From Campylobacter hepaticus (GTDB lineage: Bacteria > Campylobacterota > Campylobacteria > Campylobacterales > Campylobacteraceae): a stretch of DNA of 64,000 bases. The stretch lies in the NCBI RefSeq assembly GCF_001687475.2, contig NZ_CP031611.1, forward strand, positions 868,001 to 932,000. The letters are read 5' to 3'. This document shows, in pieces, positions 26,019 to 35,647 of the stretch; within the stretch, counting starts at the first letter, position 1; each line of letters begins with the position of its first letter. The notes under the pieces were generated by a model. The model ran no database searches. It saw only the letters and a list, made by a program, of their open reading frames with translations, and was not told the DNA's origin. Both the position numbers and the translations under genes were made by a program.

Positions 26019-28586
26019 CTAATTAAGCAAATTAGCAGGAAGTTGTATAATATTTTTTATAAGATTAAATGGGGTTTTTAAAGTATCTGTAAAAATTTCA
26101 CTATGGAATTTAGGATTATCAATACTTCCATCTATTTTTAAATTAGTACTAATTTCTTGATTTTTACCTAAAATAACATAATTAATGATAGGTACTTTAG
26201 ATATGGCTTCAGATGCTGATTTTAAAGTTTTTAACTCTAAATTAAACTCAAGAGTGTTTGATCTTAAATTTAAAGTTCCCAAACCATAAATATCAACGCT
26301 ATCACCATTTAAATTAATAGCTGAAACATTTAAAAGATCTTTTTTTCTACTAAAAACTATTTTTCCATCGTGTAATTTTAAACCTTTTTGATTAAAAGTA
26401 GGTGATTTAAACATTAATAAACTAGGCACAGTATCAATAAAAGAAATCAATTGGTTTATCCCTTTTAAATCTTTTACATGAGTATTTTTAAAATTAATTT
26501 CTCCATCAAAATACTCTGGCGAACTTCCTTTGATATTTAAATTAAACACTCCATCTTGTACAGCTTGTTTTTGAAAAAATTCATTAAAATAGCTATCATT
26601 GGCATTGTTGATATTTAATCTTAAATCATTAGGAGAATAATAAAGATTAAAATAAGTTTTTTTTCTAAAACCTTTAAGATTTAAAGCCCCTTCTTTTAAA
26701 TTTGCCTCTACTTTATCAAAAGCTAAAGTTTTATTAAGATCTACTAAAATTAAAGCTATATTAGCTCCACCAAAACTAGTATTTTGCAAATTAGTAAAAA
26801 TGTCAAAATTTAAATCATTTAAAGAATGAGAATCTTTTTTATAAAAATAACTTAAATTTTTTAAGTGTATTTCTTTGTTCTTAGGACTTATTTTAGCACT
26901 TATGATATTGCTTTGAGTTTGAATTTGTGTAATACCCTTATCTTTTAAAATCATAAAAGTATCGTTTTCATAAGGGATCTTACCATTAATATATAAATCA
27001 TTTTTAAAATAAGCATCACTAATACTTGCATTAAAATCTTCAAAATCGAAAGTATGATAATACAATTGCTTAGCATCAATAAGTCCAAATTTTTTAAGTA
27101 AAGTAGAATGATCTAAAAACATTTTAGCATTATTAAGCCTAGCTTCTAAACCATCTTTAAAATTAAGAACCAAATTCCATTTAGGAATACTAATATTAAT
27201 ATCATTAGAATAATCTAGATCAATATTAACTCTTTGATTTTTTAAATCTAAAAGCTCTCCATGAGAAAAATAAAATCTTGCAATTTGAGTATCAAATTGC
27301 CCTTGTTGTTTTTCTAAATCAAATTTAGCATTAAAATCTGCTTCTAAAAATCCATTTTTAATACTAGCATTTTCTATGTTTAAATCATTTTGATTAAGTT
27401 TTAAAAATGCCCTAGTAATATTAAAATCAGCCAAAGAAATATGCACATTATCTAAAGCTAAAATACCATCATAAGCAATTTCACCCTTATCATGAAAATC
27501 AATTTTAAATTCTAAATCACTTTTAATTTTTCCACTTTTTTGATAAAAAGGCAAAGAAAAATGATAATTTTTTAAAGCTTTAGCAAGCTTTTCATCAAAT
27601 TTCAAATTTTCAGATTTAATACGCAAATAAATTCCAGCTTTTCTTTCATTAAATAAATCATACAAATAAATCTTACTAGAACTTAAATCAGAACCATTAT
27701 AAAAAGCCTTATTAAACACAAAATCAAGTTTTTGCTTAGTTAAAGTAAAATCTAATTTAGGAATTTCAATAGCATTGATCTCATCATCTAAACGCACTTT
27801 AACATTATTAACATAACCTAAAGCATTAATATTATCTAAATAATAATTATTTTTAGTAAAATCTATAAATCCTTCTAAATAATCCAAATGATAAAAATCA
27901 CCCTTTGCCCTATGTCCCACCCAAAGATTTAAATCCTGTGGCAATGCTACTCTTTTATTGATATTTTGCACCAATTTTTCAATATCTTTTATACTAAGAT
28001 CTTCTATTTTATAAGCTAAATTTTTATTTTTATAAGAAATACTTGCATTAAAATCAAGTAATTCTCCATATGCCCTACCTTGAAAATAATAAAACTCACT
28101 TTGAGTATTAATACTTAAATTCCCATCAATATTGACATTATAATCTTTTAGCAAAAGCGTCCTAATATCAGCCCTAAGTTCCTTATCTTGACCTTGCAAT
28201 CTTAATTTTAAAAATAATAAATCATTATCTATAAAAAATTCATTGTCTTTAAATAAAATACGTACATAATTATCTTTAATATTTAAATTTTGTATATCAA
28301 TCTCTTCAACAAAAGTATAAAGGTATTTTAAATTTTTTGTTATTTTTAAAATATCTGCTGAAGCAGTATGATGTTTTGGTTTAACATTTAAAGCATCATT
28401 ATTTTGATTTATAGTAATATTTTTAGCTCGTACAATTAATTTTTTATCTAATTTAATATATAATTGTTCTAATTTTAAAAAATCAAATTGGATGCTAGAG
28501 ATGACAATGCCATTTTTAAGTATTATAAACAATGCCAAAATAAGTATAACAAAAAATATAACAATAAATAAAATTTTCTTTTTCAT
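26019..28586 (-). CDS. AsmA/YhdP-like inner-membrane-anchored protein
   Basis: About 855 aa. One N-terminal membrane segment (roughly residues 5-28) is followed by a very long beta-rich periplasmic region. The C-terminal third has the family features of AsmA-like bridge proteins: FNLNIKGSSPEYFDGEINFKN is split by repeats, and then come KGINQLISFIDTVPSLLMF and SAISKVPIINYVILG-type segments. Such proteins are thought to move phospholipids to the outer membrane; that is family knowledge, not shown here. I start at the ATG 28586 (MKKKILF). It is divergent from and overlaps the 5' end of the mltG reading. Confidence 0.75.
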   Translation of the reverse strand: MKKKILFIVIFFVILILALFIILKNGIVISSIQFDFLKLEQLYIKLDKKLIVRAKNITINQNNDALNVKPKHHTASADILKITKNLKYLYTFVEEIDIQNLNIKDNYVRILFKDNEFFIDNDLLFLKLRLQGQDKELRADIRTLLLKDYNVNIDGNLSINTQSEFYYFQGRAYGELLDFNASISYKNKNLAYKIEDLSIKDIEKLVQNINKRVALPQDLNLWVGHRAKGDFYHLDYLEGFIDFTKNNYYLDNINALGYVNNVKVRLDDEINAIEIPKLDFTLTKQKLDFVFNKAFYNGSDLSSSKIYLYDLFNERKAGIYLRIKSENLKFDEKLAKALKNYHFSLPFYQKSGKIKSDLEFKIDFHDKGEIAYDGILALDNVHISLADFNITRAFLKLNQNDLNIENASIKNGFLEADFNAKFDLEKQQGQFDTQIARFYFSHGELLDLKNQRVNIDLDYSNDINISIPKWNLVLNFKDGLEARLNNAKMFLDHSTLLKKFGLIDAKQLYYHTFDFEDFNASISDAYFKNDLYINGKIPYENDTFMILKDKGITQIQTQSNIISAKISPKNKEIHLKNLSYFYKKDSHSLNDLNFDIFTNLQNTSFGGANIALILVDLNKTLAFDKVEANLKEGALNLKGFRKKTYFNLYYSPNDLRLNINNANDSYFNEFFQKQAVQDGVFNLNIKGSSPEYFDGEINFKNTHVKDLKGINQLISFIDTVPSLLMFKSPTFNQKGLKLHDGKIVFSRKKDLLNVSAINLNGDSVDIYGLGTLNLRSNTLEFNLELKTLKSASEAISKVPIINYVILGKNQEISTNLKIDGSIDNPKFHSEIFTDTLKTPFNLIKNIIQLPANLLN

Positions 28587-29502
28587 TGGCAACTTCTTTT
28601 TAATATTAATTTTTGGATTTTTTTATTATTTATCTCAACCTTTAAAAAGTAATTCTGTAGTATTTATTCCTCAAGGTTCTATCTCTCAAATTATAACATA
28701 TTTAAAACAAAATAAATACCACATGAGTAGCATTGATAAATATATTTTATTTTTTTTAGGACGTCCACAATCAGGATGGATTAATATAGGCACAAAAGAA
28801 TTAAACCGAGCTGAATTTTTACACAAACTTACAGTTGCTAAAGCCGCACTTGAAACCATTACCCTTATCCCTGGAGAAACCAGTGTGATTTTTTTACAAC
28901 AAGCTGCCAAACAATTAAATCTTGATCCGAATTTACTTTTAGAAGAATTGCGAAAGCAAGCACCTTATGAAGAAGGTGTTTTATTGCCGCAAACTTATAA
29001 AATTCCAAAAGGCATTACAGAAAATTTATTGATACAAATGCTATTAAATTATGCTGAAATTTCAAATAAAAAAACTTCTGAAAAAATTTTTGGTGATTAC
29101 CATGCAAAAAAATGGTACCAATACATCATCATTGCTTCAATTATACAAAAAGAAGCTGCTAATGAAAAAGAAATGCCTATAATAGCAAGCGTGATTTACA
29201 ATAGACTTAAAAAAGATATGAAGCTTCAAATGGATGGGACTTTAAACTATGGAATTTACTCTCATATTAAAATCACTCCTCAAAGAATCAAAGAAGATAA
29301 TAGCTCTTATAATACCTATAAATTTAAAGGCTTACCCAAACAAGCTGTTTGTAATGTTTCTTTAGCAGCTATACGTGCAGCCATATTTCCTTTAAAAACA
29401 GATTTTTTATATTTTGTAAGGGACAAAAGCACCCAAACTCATATTTTTAGTGCTAGTATAAGCGAACATAATAAAGCCATCAGTTTACAAAAAGGAAAAT
29501 AA
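28492..29502 (+). CDS. mltG: Endolytic murein transglycosylase MltG
   Basis: YceG-family enzyme that cleaves nascent glycan strands at the inner membrane. A membrane segment (FFFIGNFFLILIFGFFYYL) is followed by the LysM-like part and the catalytic domain. The signature is ASIIQKEAANEKEMPIIASVIYNRL with the catalytic Glu, then LQMDGTLNYG and YNTYKFKGLP. The start is uncertain: ATGs at 28492, 28501 and 28507 all lack a good ribosome site and lie inside the divergent AsmA-like gene. A non-ATG start near 28560 is possible. Confidence 0.85.
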   Translation: MLEMTMPFLSIINNAKISITKNITINKIFFFIGNFFLILIFGFFYYLSQPLKSNSVVFIPQGSISQIITYLKQNKYHMSSIDKYILFFLGRPQSGWINIGTKELNRAEFLHKLTVAKAALETITLIPGETSVIFLQQAAKQLNLDPNLLLEELRKQAPYEEGVLLPQTYKIPKGITENLLIQMLLNYAEISNKKTSEKIFGDYHAKKWYQYIIIASIIQKEAANEKEMPIIASVIYNRLKKDMKLQMDGTLNYGIYSHIKITPQRIKEDNSSYNTYKFKGLPKQAVCNVSLAAIRAAIFPLKTDFLYFVRDKSTQTHIFSASISEHNKAISLQKGK

Positions 29503-29533
29503 ATTATGCTATAATTATATTTAATAAAAAAAT

Positions 29534-29549
29534 TGGAACATTATTTGCT
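29534..29549 (+). promoter_or_regulatory. Sigma54 promoter of flgB-flgC-fliE
   Basis: TGGAAC-ATTAT-TTGCT matches the sigma54 consensus TGGCAC-N5-TTGCW with one mismatch, and the invariant GG and GC are correctly spaced. It lies 34 nt before the flgB ATG. Rod genes are sigma54 class 2 genes in C. jejuni, which agrees. Confidence 0.85.
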
Positions 29550-29582
29550 TATTAATTTAAAAACTTATGAAAAGGATGCAAA

Positions 29583-30014
29583 ATGATTAGCCCATTTAAA
29601 TCAAAAGAGCTAGTTGTAGGGGCTTTAGCGGGTAGGAATCTAAGAAATCAACTTATTAATTCTAATCTTGCTAATGTTGACACTCCTTTTTATAAAGCAA
29701 GAGATATTGAATTTGAAACCGCCTTGGTTAAACGTGCAAATGAAATTTTTTATAAAACTCCTTCTAAAGAATTAGAACTAGCACTTACCCAAGAAGGACA
29801 TCAAAAACCTTGGAAATTTCCAGATCCTAGTAAATCTACTATTTATCTAAGAGATGGACATTTAGCAAGAAATGATGCAAATACAGTTGATTTAGATGTT
29901 GAAACTTCAGAAATGAGTAAAAATACTCTCATGATTAGTGCTCTTGATGGAGTTTTAAGAAAACAAAGTAGTATTTTTGGATCTATACTTGATGCAAGCT
30001 CTAAATTAAGTTAA
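29583..30014 (+). CDS. flgB: Flagellar proximal rod protein FlgB
   Basis: A 143-aa rod subunit exported through the flagellar type III apparatus. The rod-family motif NLRNQLINSNLANVDTPFYKARDIEFE is near the N-terminus in two adjoining parts, and the C-terminal helix ends with LDGVLRKQSSIFGSILDASSKL. It has an AAAAGGA ribosome site and is the first gene downstream of a sigma54 promoter. Confidence 0.94.
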   Translation: MISPFKSKELVVGALAGRNLRNQLINSNLANVDTPFYKARDIEFETALVKRANEIFYKTPSKELELALTQEGHQKPWKFPDPSKSTIYLRDGHLARNDANTVDLDVETSEMSKNTLMISALDGVLRKQSSIFGSILDASSKLS

Positions 30015-30023
30015 AGGTAAATT

Positions 30024-30518
30024 ATGGCATATTTAAGTGATTTTGATATTAGTGCTTATGGTTTAAGCGCACAACGTTTTAGAATGAATGTCATTAGTTC
30101 AAATATAGCTAATGCAAATACAACAAGAACAGCTGAAGGTGGACCTTATAGAAGACGTGAAGTGATTTTTAAAGCAACAGATTTTGACAAAATCTTAAAT
30201 GAACAAATCAATCAAAACAATAATTTTTTACAATATGAAAATCCTTTAAATGATCCAAGCTCTCCTCACGAAGCTAAACCTGCCGTTTCAACTGTAGTAG
30301 TTGATAAAGTTGTAAGAGATGATAAAGATTTTCGTATGAAATATGATCCATCTCACCCTGATGCTAACGCACAAGGATATGTAGCATATCCTAATGTTAA
30401 TCCTGTTATTGAAATGGCAGACTTAATTGAAGCTACAAGGGCTTATCAAGCTAATGTAAGTGCTTTTACAAGTGCAAAAACTATAGCTCAAAGTGCAATT
30501 GATTTACTAAGAGGATAA
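30024..30518 (+). CDS. flgC: Flagellar proximal rod protein FlgC
   Basis: A 164-aa rod subunit. The N-terminal ISAYGLSAQRFRMNVISSNIANANTTRT signature (in two parts) and the EGGPYRRREV segment are standard. The C-terminal part has GYVAYPNVNPVIEMADLIEATRAYQANV, the conserved rod/hook end. It is 9 nt after flgB. Confidence 0.96.
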   Translation: MAYLSDFDISAYGLSAQRFRMNVISSNIANANTTRTAEGGPYRRREVIFKATDFDKILNEQINQNNNFLQYENPLNDPSSPHEAKPAVSTVVVDKVVRDDKDFRMKYDPSHPDANAQGYVAYPNVNPVIEMADLIEATRAYQANVSAFTSAKTIAQSAIDLLRG

Positions 30519-30524
30519 TAGCAA

Positions 30525-30821
30525 ATGAATAATATTAATGAATTAAAATTAGGAAGTATTAAAGATCTTGATAAAAAACAAAGCCCTCAAGAAAACATAG
30601 GAGAAGAATTTGCTAAAATACTCAAAGAAGAAATCAATGACTTAAATAAAACTCAAAAAACAGGTGAAGCTGCAATGACAGATATTGCCACAGGACAAGT
30701 TAAAGATTTACATCAAGCTGCCATTGCCATTACCAAAGCTGAAAGCAGTATGAAATTTATGTTAGAAGTTAGAAATAAAGCCATTAATGCTTATAAAGAA
30801 ATCACGAGAACTCAAATTTAA
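30525..30821 (+). CDS. fliE: Flagellar hook-basal body protein FliE
   Basis: A 98-aa protein linking the MS ring and rod. The C-terminal motif AAIAITKAESSMKFMLEVRNKAINAYKEI is the FliE hallmark (given here in pieces of the whole helix). It is 6 nt after flgC and 6 nt before the PBP gene, so the wall enzyme may be co-transcribed with the rod genes. Confidence 0.94.
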   Translation: MNNINELKLGSIKDLDKKQSPQENIGEEFAKILKEEINDLNKTQKTGEAAMTDIATGQVKDLHQAAIAITKAESSMKFMLEVRNKAINAYKEITRTQI

Positions 30822-30827
30822 ACCCTA

Positions 30828-32618
30828 ATGCAAGAATATAAAAAAAATAGGGTTTCAAAAGTTGCCTTTGCTTATTGTATGGCGCTTTTATTTATGATTA
30901 TCTTCCTTGTCTCAACTTTTTTTCTTACCTCAAAACGCCATATACCTAATACTGAAAAAGATCAATATGATTTGGCCTTAAGAGGCTTAATCATCACAAA
31001 AGATAATTTTACTATCACAAGCTCTAAACAAATTTATCGCGCAGAAATAGATCTAAGAAGTATCAACAAAGATAAATTTGATTTATTTTTAAAACTGTTT
31101 CAAATTTATAGCGGTATTGATGATGAACAAGTAGCTGACATAAAAAAAAGAATGCAAAAACAAAAAAAACGCTCCTATAATTTTGTACTTTTGCAAAATT
31201 TAGATTCTAAACAAGCTAGTTATCTTAAAGATCTTGCTAAAAAACTCTATATACAAGGTTTTTTTAAAGCTTTTACAAATAATTCAGGAAGGGTTGAAAC
31301 TAGAGGATTAAGCATTATCGAACACGAAGAAGATAGGGTTTACATGTCTAAAGATTCTTTTACTCCTGCAATTGGCTATACAAAAATGGTTTTAGATCCA
31401 CAAAGTGGTATTTTAAAAAATATAGGCATTAAAGGCTTAGAAAAATATTATGATGAATGTTTAAGTCCTGTTCAAAATGAAAAAATTCAAGGATTAAAGG
31501 ATATAGGAGGAAATATTATCTTAAATCTTAATTCACTCCAACAAAAAAAAATCAATGGTTGCAATTTACACTTAAATCTTTCTTTAAAATTACAAAAAAG
31601 CATAGAAAAAGCTATAGATCAAAGGAATAAAGATTTAAAAGCTCATGAAATTATTGTTGGGGTAATGGAAAGCAAAACAGGAAAAATTTTAGCCCTAGCA
31701 AGTTCAAGACGTTATGATCCACAAAATCGCGGAAAAGATCTATCAGTGCTTAATGCTAGTGCTATAGAATACGGGTATGAAGCAGGATCTGTTATCAAAC
31801 CTTTTATTTTTGTAACCGCTTTAAGACTTGGAAAAATCAAAATAGATGAAATTATCAATACTTATGGTGGAACTTATAAACTAGGTCGTTTTCTTATAAA
31901 AGATGATCATAAAATGGAGAAAATAAGCATGGAAGAAGTTATAAGATATTCTTCAAATGTTGGTATGATACAAATTGCTAAAAGACTTAGCAATATAGAA
32001 ATTTTATCAGGTCTTAGAATCTTTAAATTTGGAGAAAAAAGTGGCATTGATCTACCTTATGAACAAAAAGGAGAAATCCCAAACCCTAAACGCTTAAAAG
32101 ATATAGAAAAATCTGTCTTAAGTTATGGCTATGGACTTAAAACAACTTTTATGCAATTACTTAGTGCTTACAATGTTTTTAATAATGATGGAATTTATAT
32201 CACCCCTCGTTTAGCCCAAAAATTTTATCAAGATGGTCGCTTAGTGCAACTTGATGATATTAAAAAAGAAAGAATTTTAAGTTCCCAAGCGGCAAAAACT
32301 ATGCAACAAGTCCTCATCAATGTTATTGAAAAAGGCACAGGAAAAAAAGCAATTACACAAGGTATTATTATAGGGGGTAAAACAGGTACAGCACGTATAG
32401 CTGAAAGACAAGGTTATACTTCTAATCGTTATAATGCTTCTTTTTTTGGCTTTGCTAATGATTTAAACCAAGCTTATACCATAGGAGTTTTAGTAAGACA
32501 ACCTACTAAAGCCTATAGCTATTATGCTGCACAAAGTGCTTTACCTATGTTTAAAGATGTTGTTGATATTTTAATCAATGAGGAATTTTTAACACCTATA
32601 CAAGAATCAAAACAATAA
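30828..32618 (+). CDS. FtsI/PBP2-type peptidoglycan transpeptidase
   Basis: A 596-aa class B penicillin-binding protein with one N-terminal membrane anchor (about 13-34), a pedestal domain and a transpeptidase domain. The catalytic triad motifs are visible: SVIK (in YEAGSVIKPF), SSN (in YSSNVGMIQIA) and KTGT (in GGKTGTARIA). It corresponds to Cj0525 (pbpB). The FtsI (division) assignment is likely, since the smaller class B enzymes in this genus split into FtsI and MrdA types. There is no clear ribosome site; the ATG follows the fliE stop closely, suggesting coupling. Confidence 0.88.
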   Translation: MQEYKKNRVSKVAFAYCMALLFMIIFLVSTFFLTSKRHIPNTEKDQYDLALRGLIITKDNFTITSSKQIYRAEIDLRSINKDKFDLFLKLFQIYSGIDDEQVADIKKRMQKQKKRSYNFVLLQNLDSKQASYLKDLAKKLYIQGFFKAFTNNSGRVETRGLSIIEHEEDRVYMSKDSFTPAIGYTKMVLDPQSGILKNIGIKGLEKYYDECLSPVQNEKIQGLKDIGGNIILNLNSLQQKKINGCNLHLNLSLKLQKSIEKAIDQRNKDLKAHEIIVGVMESKTGKILALASSRRYDPQNRGKDLSVLNASAIEYGYEAGSVIKPFIFVTALRLGKIKIDEIINTYGGTYKLGRFLIKDDHKMEKISMEEVIRYSSNVGMIQIAKRLSNIEILSGLRIFKFGEKSGIDLPYEQKGEIPNPKRLKDIEKSVLSYGYGLKTTFMQLLSAYNVFNNDGIYITPRLAQKFYQDGRLVQLDDIKKERILSSQAAKTMQQVLINVIEKGTGKKAITQGIIIGGKTGTARIAERQGYTSNRYNASFFGFANDLNQAYTIGVLVRQPTKAYSYYAAQSALPMFKDVVDILINEEFLTPIQESKQ

Positions 32619-32632
32619 GATTCAATCTTATT
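32614..32632. terminator. Hairpin between convergent genes
   Basis: A perfect inverted repeat AATAAGATT-C-AATCTTATT overlaps the stop codon at 32616-32618 and ends next to the minus-strand stop at 32633. T-rich sequence follows on the plus side. It probably terminates both directions. Confidence 0.5.
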
Positions 32633-33070
32633 TTAATCAGCTTTTAATTTTTCAAATTCCTCCATAAGAAATTCTCTTAAATCTTGAGCTTCTTTTTCAC
32701 CATTTTCCAAATACTCAAGCAATAAATTTTCTAATTCCTTTAAAAAATCAAAAAGCTCACTTTGCCAAACACTATCACTTTTATTGCTTAAATTCATAGT
32801 TTGTATAAAACTAAGCTCCCTACTTAAATCTCCAAGTTTTTCTAAAATCTCATCTTTTTGTTCTTGATTTTTTAATAATAAATTTTCATTTTGTATATCT
32901 TCTTGAAATTGCTTAATTTTTTCGTGGATTAAATCGCAAAATTGAGGGTAAATATCAATTTTTATAGGTTCTAAAAGAGTTTGCTCATCTATTTTTAAAG
33001 TCAATTTTTTAATGCTAAAATAAAGAGCTAAAAAAGATAAAGCTGCTATAAGAAAATAAAGTCCTAACAT
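32633..33070 (-). CDS. Membrane-anchored coiled-coil protein of unknown function
   Basis: A 145-aa protein with one N-terminal membrane segment (LGLYFLIAALSFLALYF, about residues 2-18) followed by a Glu/Lys/Leu-rich region predicted helical or coiled. No family is recognised; it corresponds in place to Cj0524. It directly follows the rhodanese gene and is probably in the htpG transcript. Confidence 0.7.
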   Translation of the reverse strand: MLGLYFLIAALSFLALYFSIKKLTLKIDEQTLLEPIKIDIYPQFCDLIHEKIKQFQEDIQNENLLLKNQEQKDEILEKLGDLSRELSFIQTMNLSNKSDSVWQSELFDFLKELENLLLEYLENGEKEAQDLREFLMEEFEKLKAD

Positions 33071-33388
33071 TTATCTACCTTTAACAGCCAACATTCCACC
33101 ATCTAAATTGCTAACTTTAAGTCCTAGCTTTTCAACTACAAGTTCTGCTGCAAGCATACTTCTGTGTCCACTACGACAAACAAAAGCTAACTTTTTACTT
33201 TCATCTTTTTTGCTTTGAAATTCATCTAAAAATTGCGCGTTTAAAAGTCCTTTATTATCATATAAAGCCAAACACTGTGCATTAGGCAAAATACCTTCTT
33301 GCCATTCTAAAGGAGTGCGAACATCAAAAATTTGATATTCGCTTAAATCGCTTTTAGTCCAAATATTAGCAGGAATATTTTCTATCAT
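33071..33388 (-). CDS. Single-domain rhodanese-like protein
   Basis: A 105-aa sulfurtransferase domain. The active-site loop is CRSGHRS with Cys71. The family start [19 protein letters not shown] and the end LDGGMLAV are intact. Rhodaneses of this size carry persulfide on the Cys; the acceptor is unknown. The ATG overlaps the htpG stop by 4 nt. Confidence 0.88.
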   Translation of the reverse strand: MIENIPANIWTKSDLSEYQIFDVRTPLEWQEGILPNAQCLALYDNKGLLNAQFLDEFQSKKDESKKLAFVCRSGHRSMLAAELVVEKLGLKVSNLDGGMLAVKGR

Positions 33389-35214
33389 GAAAAAGCCTTA
33401 TTAATAATTTTTGTAAGACTTGCATTAAATTCAGCAGGATTATCAACTCCCATACCCTCACTAAGCTTAGCCATATTTAAAACCAAAGTAGCTATATCTG
33501 CACTAAAAGTTTCATTATTTTTAAGACCTTTGAAAATGGCATGTTTTGGATTAATTTCTAAAATAGGTTTAAAATTTTGTTCTTGTCCCATTTGTTTTAA
33601 GAGTTGTTGCATAGCAAAATCAGGTTTATTTTTATCATAAACAATACAACTTGGACTATCTTGTAAGCGACTTGTAAGTCTTACATCTTCTACTTGTTCT
33701 TTTAAGAGTTCTTTAAATTTAGCTAATAATGGAGCAAATTCATTTTTATCTTCATCACTTAATTCATTTTTATCTTCTACTTGATTAATAGCTACAAATT
33801 TTAAGCCCTCATACTCTCCAAACATAGGAGTTATTAAAGAATCAATCTCATCATCCATAAGCAAAACTTCTATATTTTTTTGTTTATATTCTTCAAGTAA
33901 AGGAGAATTTCTCAATAAGCTTTCATTATTTCCTGTGATATAAAAAATTTCTTTTTGTTCGCTAAGTAAATCATTTTTATACTCTTCTAAAGAACGTAAA
34001 TTTTCACCCTTAGTACTTTTATAAAGCATAAGTTTTAAAAGACTATCTTTCTCACTAGCAAATCCATAAAGCCCTTCTTTTAAAACCCTTCCAAAAGTTT
34101 TAAAAAAAGAAAGATATTTTTCTTTATCTTTATTTTTCATTTTTTCAAGCTCAGCTAAAATCTTTTTAACACTAGCTTCTTTAACAGCTTTTAAGATTTG
34201 ATTTTCTTGTAAAATTTCACGACTAACATTAAGTGGTAAATCTTCTACATCAATAATCCCACGCACAAAACGCAAATAACTAGGCAAAAGCTCTTTATCA
34301 TCATCACTAATAAATACACGTTTTACATAAAGTTTTAAACCACTTTGATAATCTACGCGAAAAAGGTCAAAAGGTGCATTTTGCGGAATAAAAAATAAAG
34401 AATTATATTCTAATTTTCCTTCACTTTTAGTATGAAGATATAATAAAGGTTTATTTGAATCATGAAAATTTTGCTCATAAAATCTTTCATAATCTTGAGC
34501 TTTAAGACTTGATTTTTGCATTCTCCAAAGAGCATTTGCCTTATTAATTTGTGAAATCTTAATTTCTGTTTTTCCTTCTTTTTCACCTTCTTTAGCAGGA
34601 GTAAATTCTTCTTTTTCCATGAAAATAGGAAATTGAATATGATTAGAATATTTTTCTATAATGCTTTCAATTTTGTAATTATTTGCAAACTCATCATCTT
34701 TTAAATATAAAGTAATACTTGTGCCTTGCTCTTCTTTTTTTGCATCTTCAATCTCATAACCATTCGCATCCGAAGTCCAAAGATAAGCTTTATCATCTAA
34801 AGCTTTTTTGCTTAAAACCTCAATTTTATCAGCCACCATAAAAGCAGAATAAAAACCAACTCCAAATTGCCCTATAAGTTGAGAATCTTTTTTAGCATCT
34901 CCACTTAAATTCTCTAAAAAACTTTTAGTACCACTTTTTGCTATAGTTCCAAGATTATTAATAAGATCTTCTTTATTCATACCTATACCATTATCACTAA
35001 TGATAAGAGTTTTTTTATCTTTGTCAATTTTAATTTCTATTTTAGGGTCAAATTTTAAATTTTTATACGCATCTTCACTTACGCTTAAAAAATTCAGTTT
35101 ATCTAAAGCATCGCTTGCATTAGAAATCAACTCCCTTAAAAAAATTTCTTTATTAGAATATAAAGAGTGTATCATAAGTTGTAAAAGTTGATTCACTTCA
35201 GTTTGAAATTGCAT
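33385..35214 (-). CDS. htpG: Chaperone HtpG (Hsp90)
   Basis: ATP-dependent Hsp90 chaperone, 609 aa. The N-terminal GHKL ATPase has [23 protein letters not shown] and [15 protein letters not shown]. The middle domain has the [11 protein letters not shown] and [11 protein letters not shown] motifs. The C-terminal dimerisation domain is complete. The ATG is at 35214, after AAAGGATG. Confidence 0.97.
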   Translation of the reverse strand: MQFQTEVNQLLQLMIHSLYSNKEIFLRELISNASDALDKLNFLSVSEDAYKNLKFDPKIEIKIDKDKKTLIISDNGIGMNKEDLINNLGTIAKSGTKSFLENLSGDAKKDSQLIGQFGVGFYSAFMVADKIEVLSKKALDDKAYLWTSDANGYEIEDAKKEEQGTSITLYLKDDEFANNYKIESIIEKYSNHIQFPIFMEKEEFTPAKEGEKEGKTEIKISQINKANALWRMQKSSLKAQDYERFYEQNFHDSNKPLLYLHTKSEGKLEYNSLFFIPQNAPFDLFRVDYQSGLKLYVKRVFISDDDKELLPSYLRFVRGIIDVEDLPLNVSREILQENQILKAVKEASVKKILAELEKMKNKDKEKYLSFFKTFGRVLKEGLYGFASEKDSLLKLMLYKSTKGENLRSLEEYKNDLLSEQKEIFYITGNNESLLRNSPLLEEYKQKNIEVLLMDDEIDSLITPMFGEYEGLKFVAINQVEDKNELSDEDKNEFAPLLAKFKELLKEQVEDVRLTSRLQDSPSCIVYDKNKPDFAMQQLLKQMGQEQNFKPILEINPKHAIFKGLKNNETFSADIATLVLNMAKLSEGMGVDNPAEFNASLTKIINKAFS

Positions 35215-35290
35215 TTTGCATCCTTTATTATTTTTTTAAAATGAATATTTTAGCAAAAAATACAAATTCTAAGATAAATTTTAAAAGATC

Positions 35291-35647
35291 TTATTTAAAA
35301 ACTATAAAACCAAGCCATACTGCAAATAAACAAAAGACAATATTTAAAATAAGATAAAAATAATTTCCATTTTACAAAAGCAATAAATTATCATAAGAAA
35401 AAGCAGAAAAAGTAGTAAAAGCTCCTAAAAGCCCTGTAACAATGAAATTGTTAAATGCAAGAGATAAGCCTTTATTTTGCATATAAGAAAAAAATAAACC
35501 TATTATAAAAGATCCAAGCACATTAACTAAAAGTGTGCCAAAATTAATAGAATAAGGAAAACATTTATTCATCCAATTTACAAGCAACATTCTCAAAAGC
35601 GAACCAATAAAACCTCCAAAACCAACAATTAAAATAGTATTTAACAA
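35291..35647 (-). pseudogene. crcB: Fluoride channel CrcB (Fluc) interrupted by an in-frame stop
   Basis: The frame starts with TTG at 35647 (AAAGGG upstream, overlapping plsC by 7 nt). It shows CrcB motifs: GGFIGSLLRMLL, GTLLVNVLGSFIIG and LLGAFTTFSAFS. It meets TAA at 35372-35374 after 91 residues. Read past that codon, the same frame continues with NGNYFYLILNIVFCLFAVWLGFIVF and stops at 35291, giving about 118 residues, the normal CrcB length with the fourth membrane helix. A single CAA-to-TAA change explains this. As written, the protein lacks helix 4 and is probably inactive. CrcB exports fluoride as a dual-topology dimer. Confidence 0.8.
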
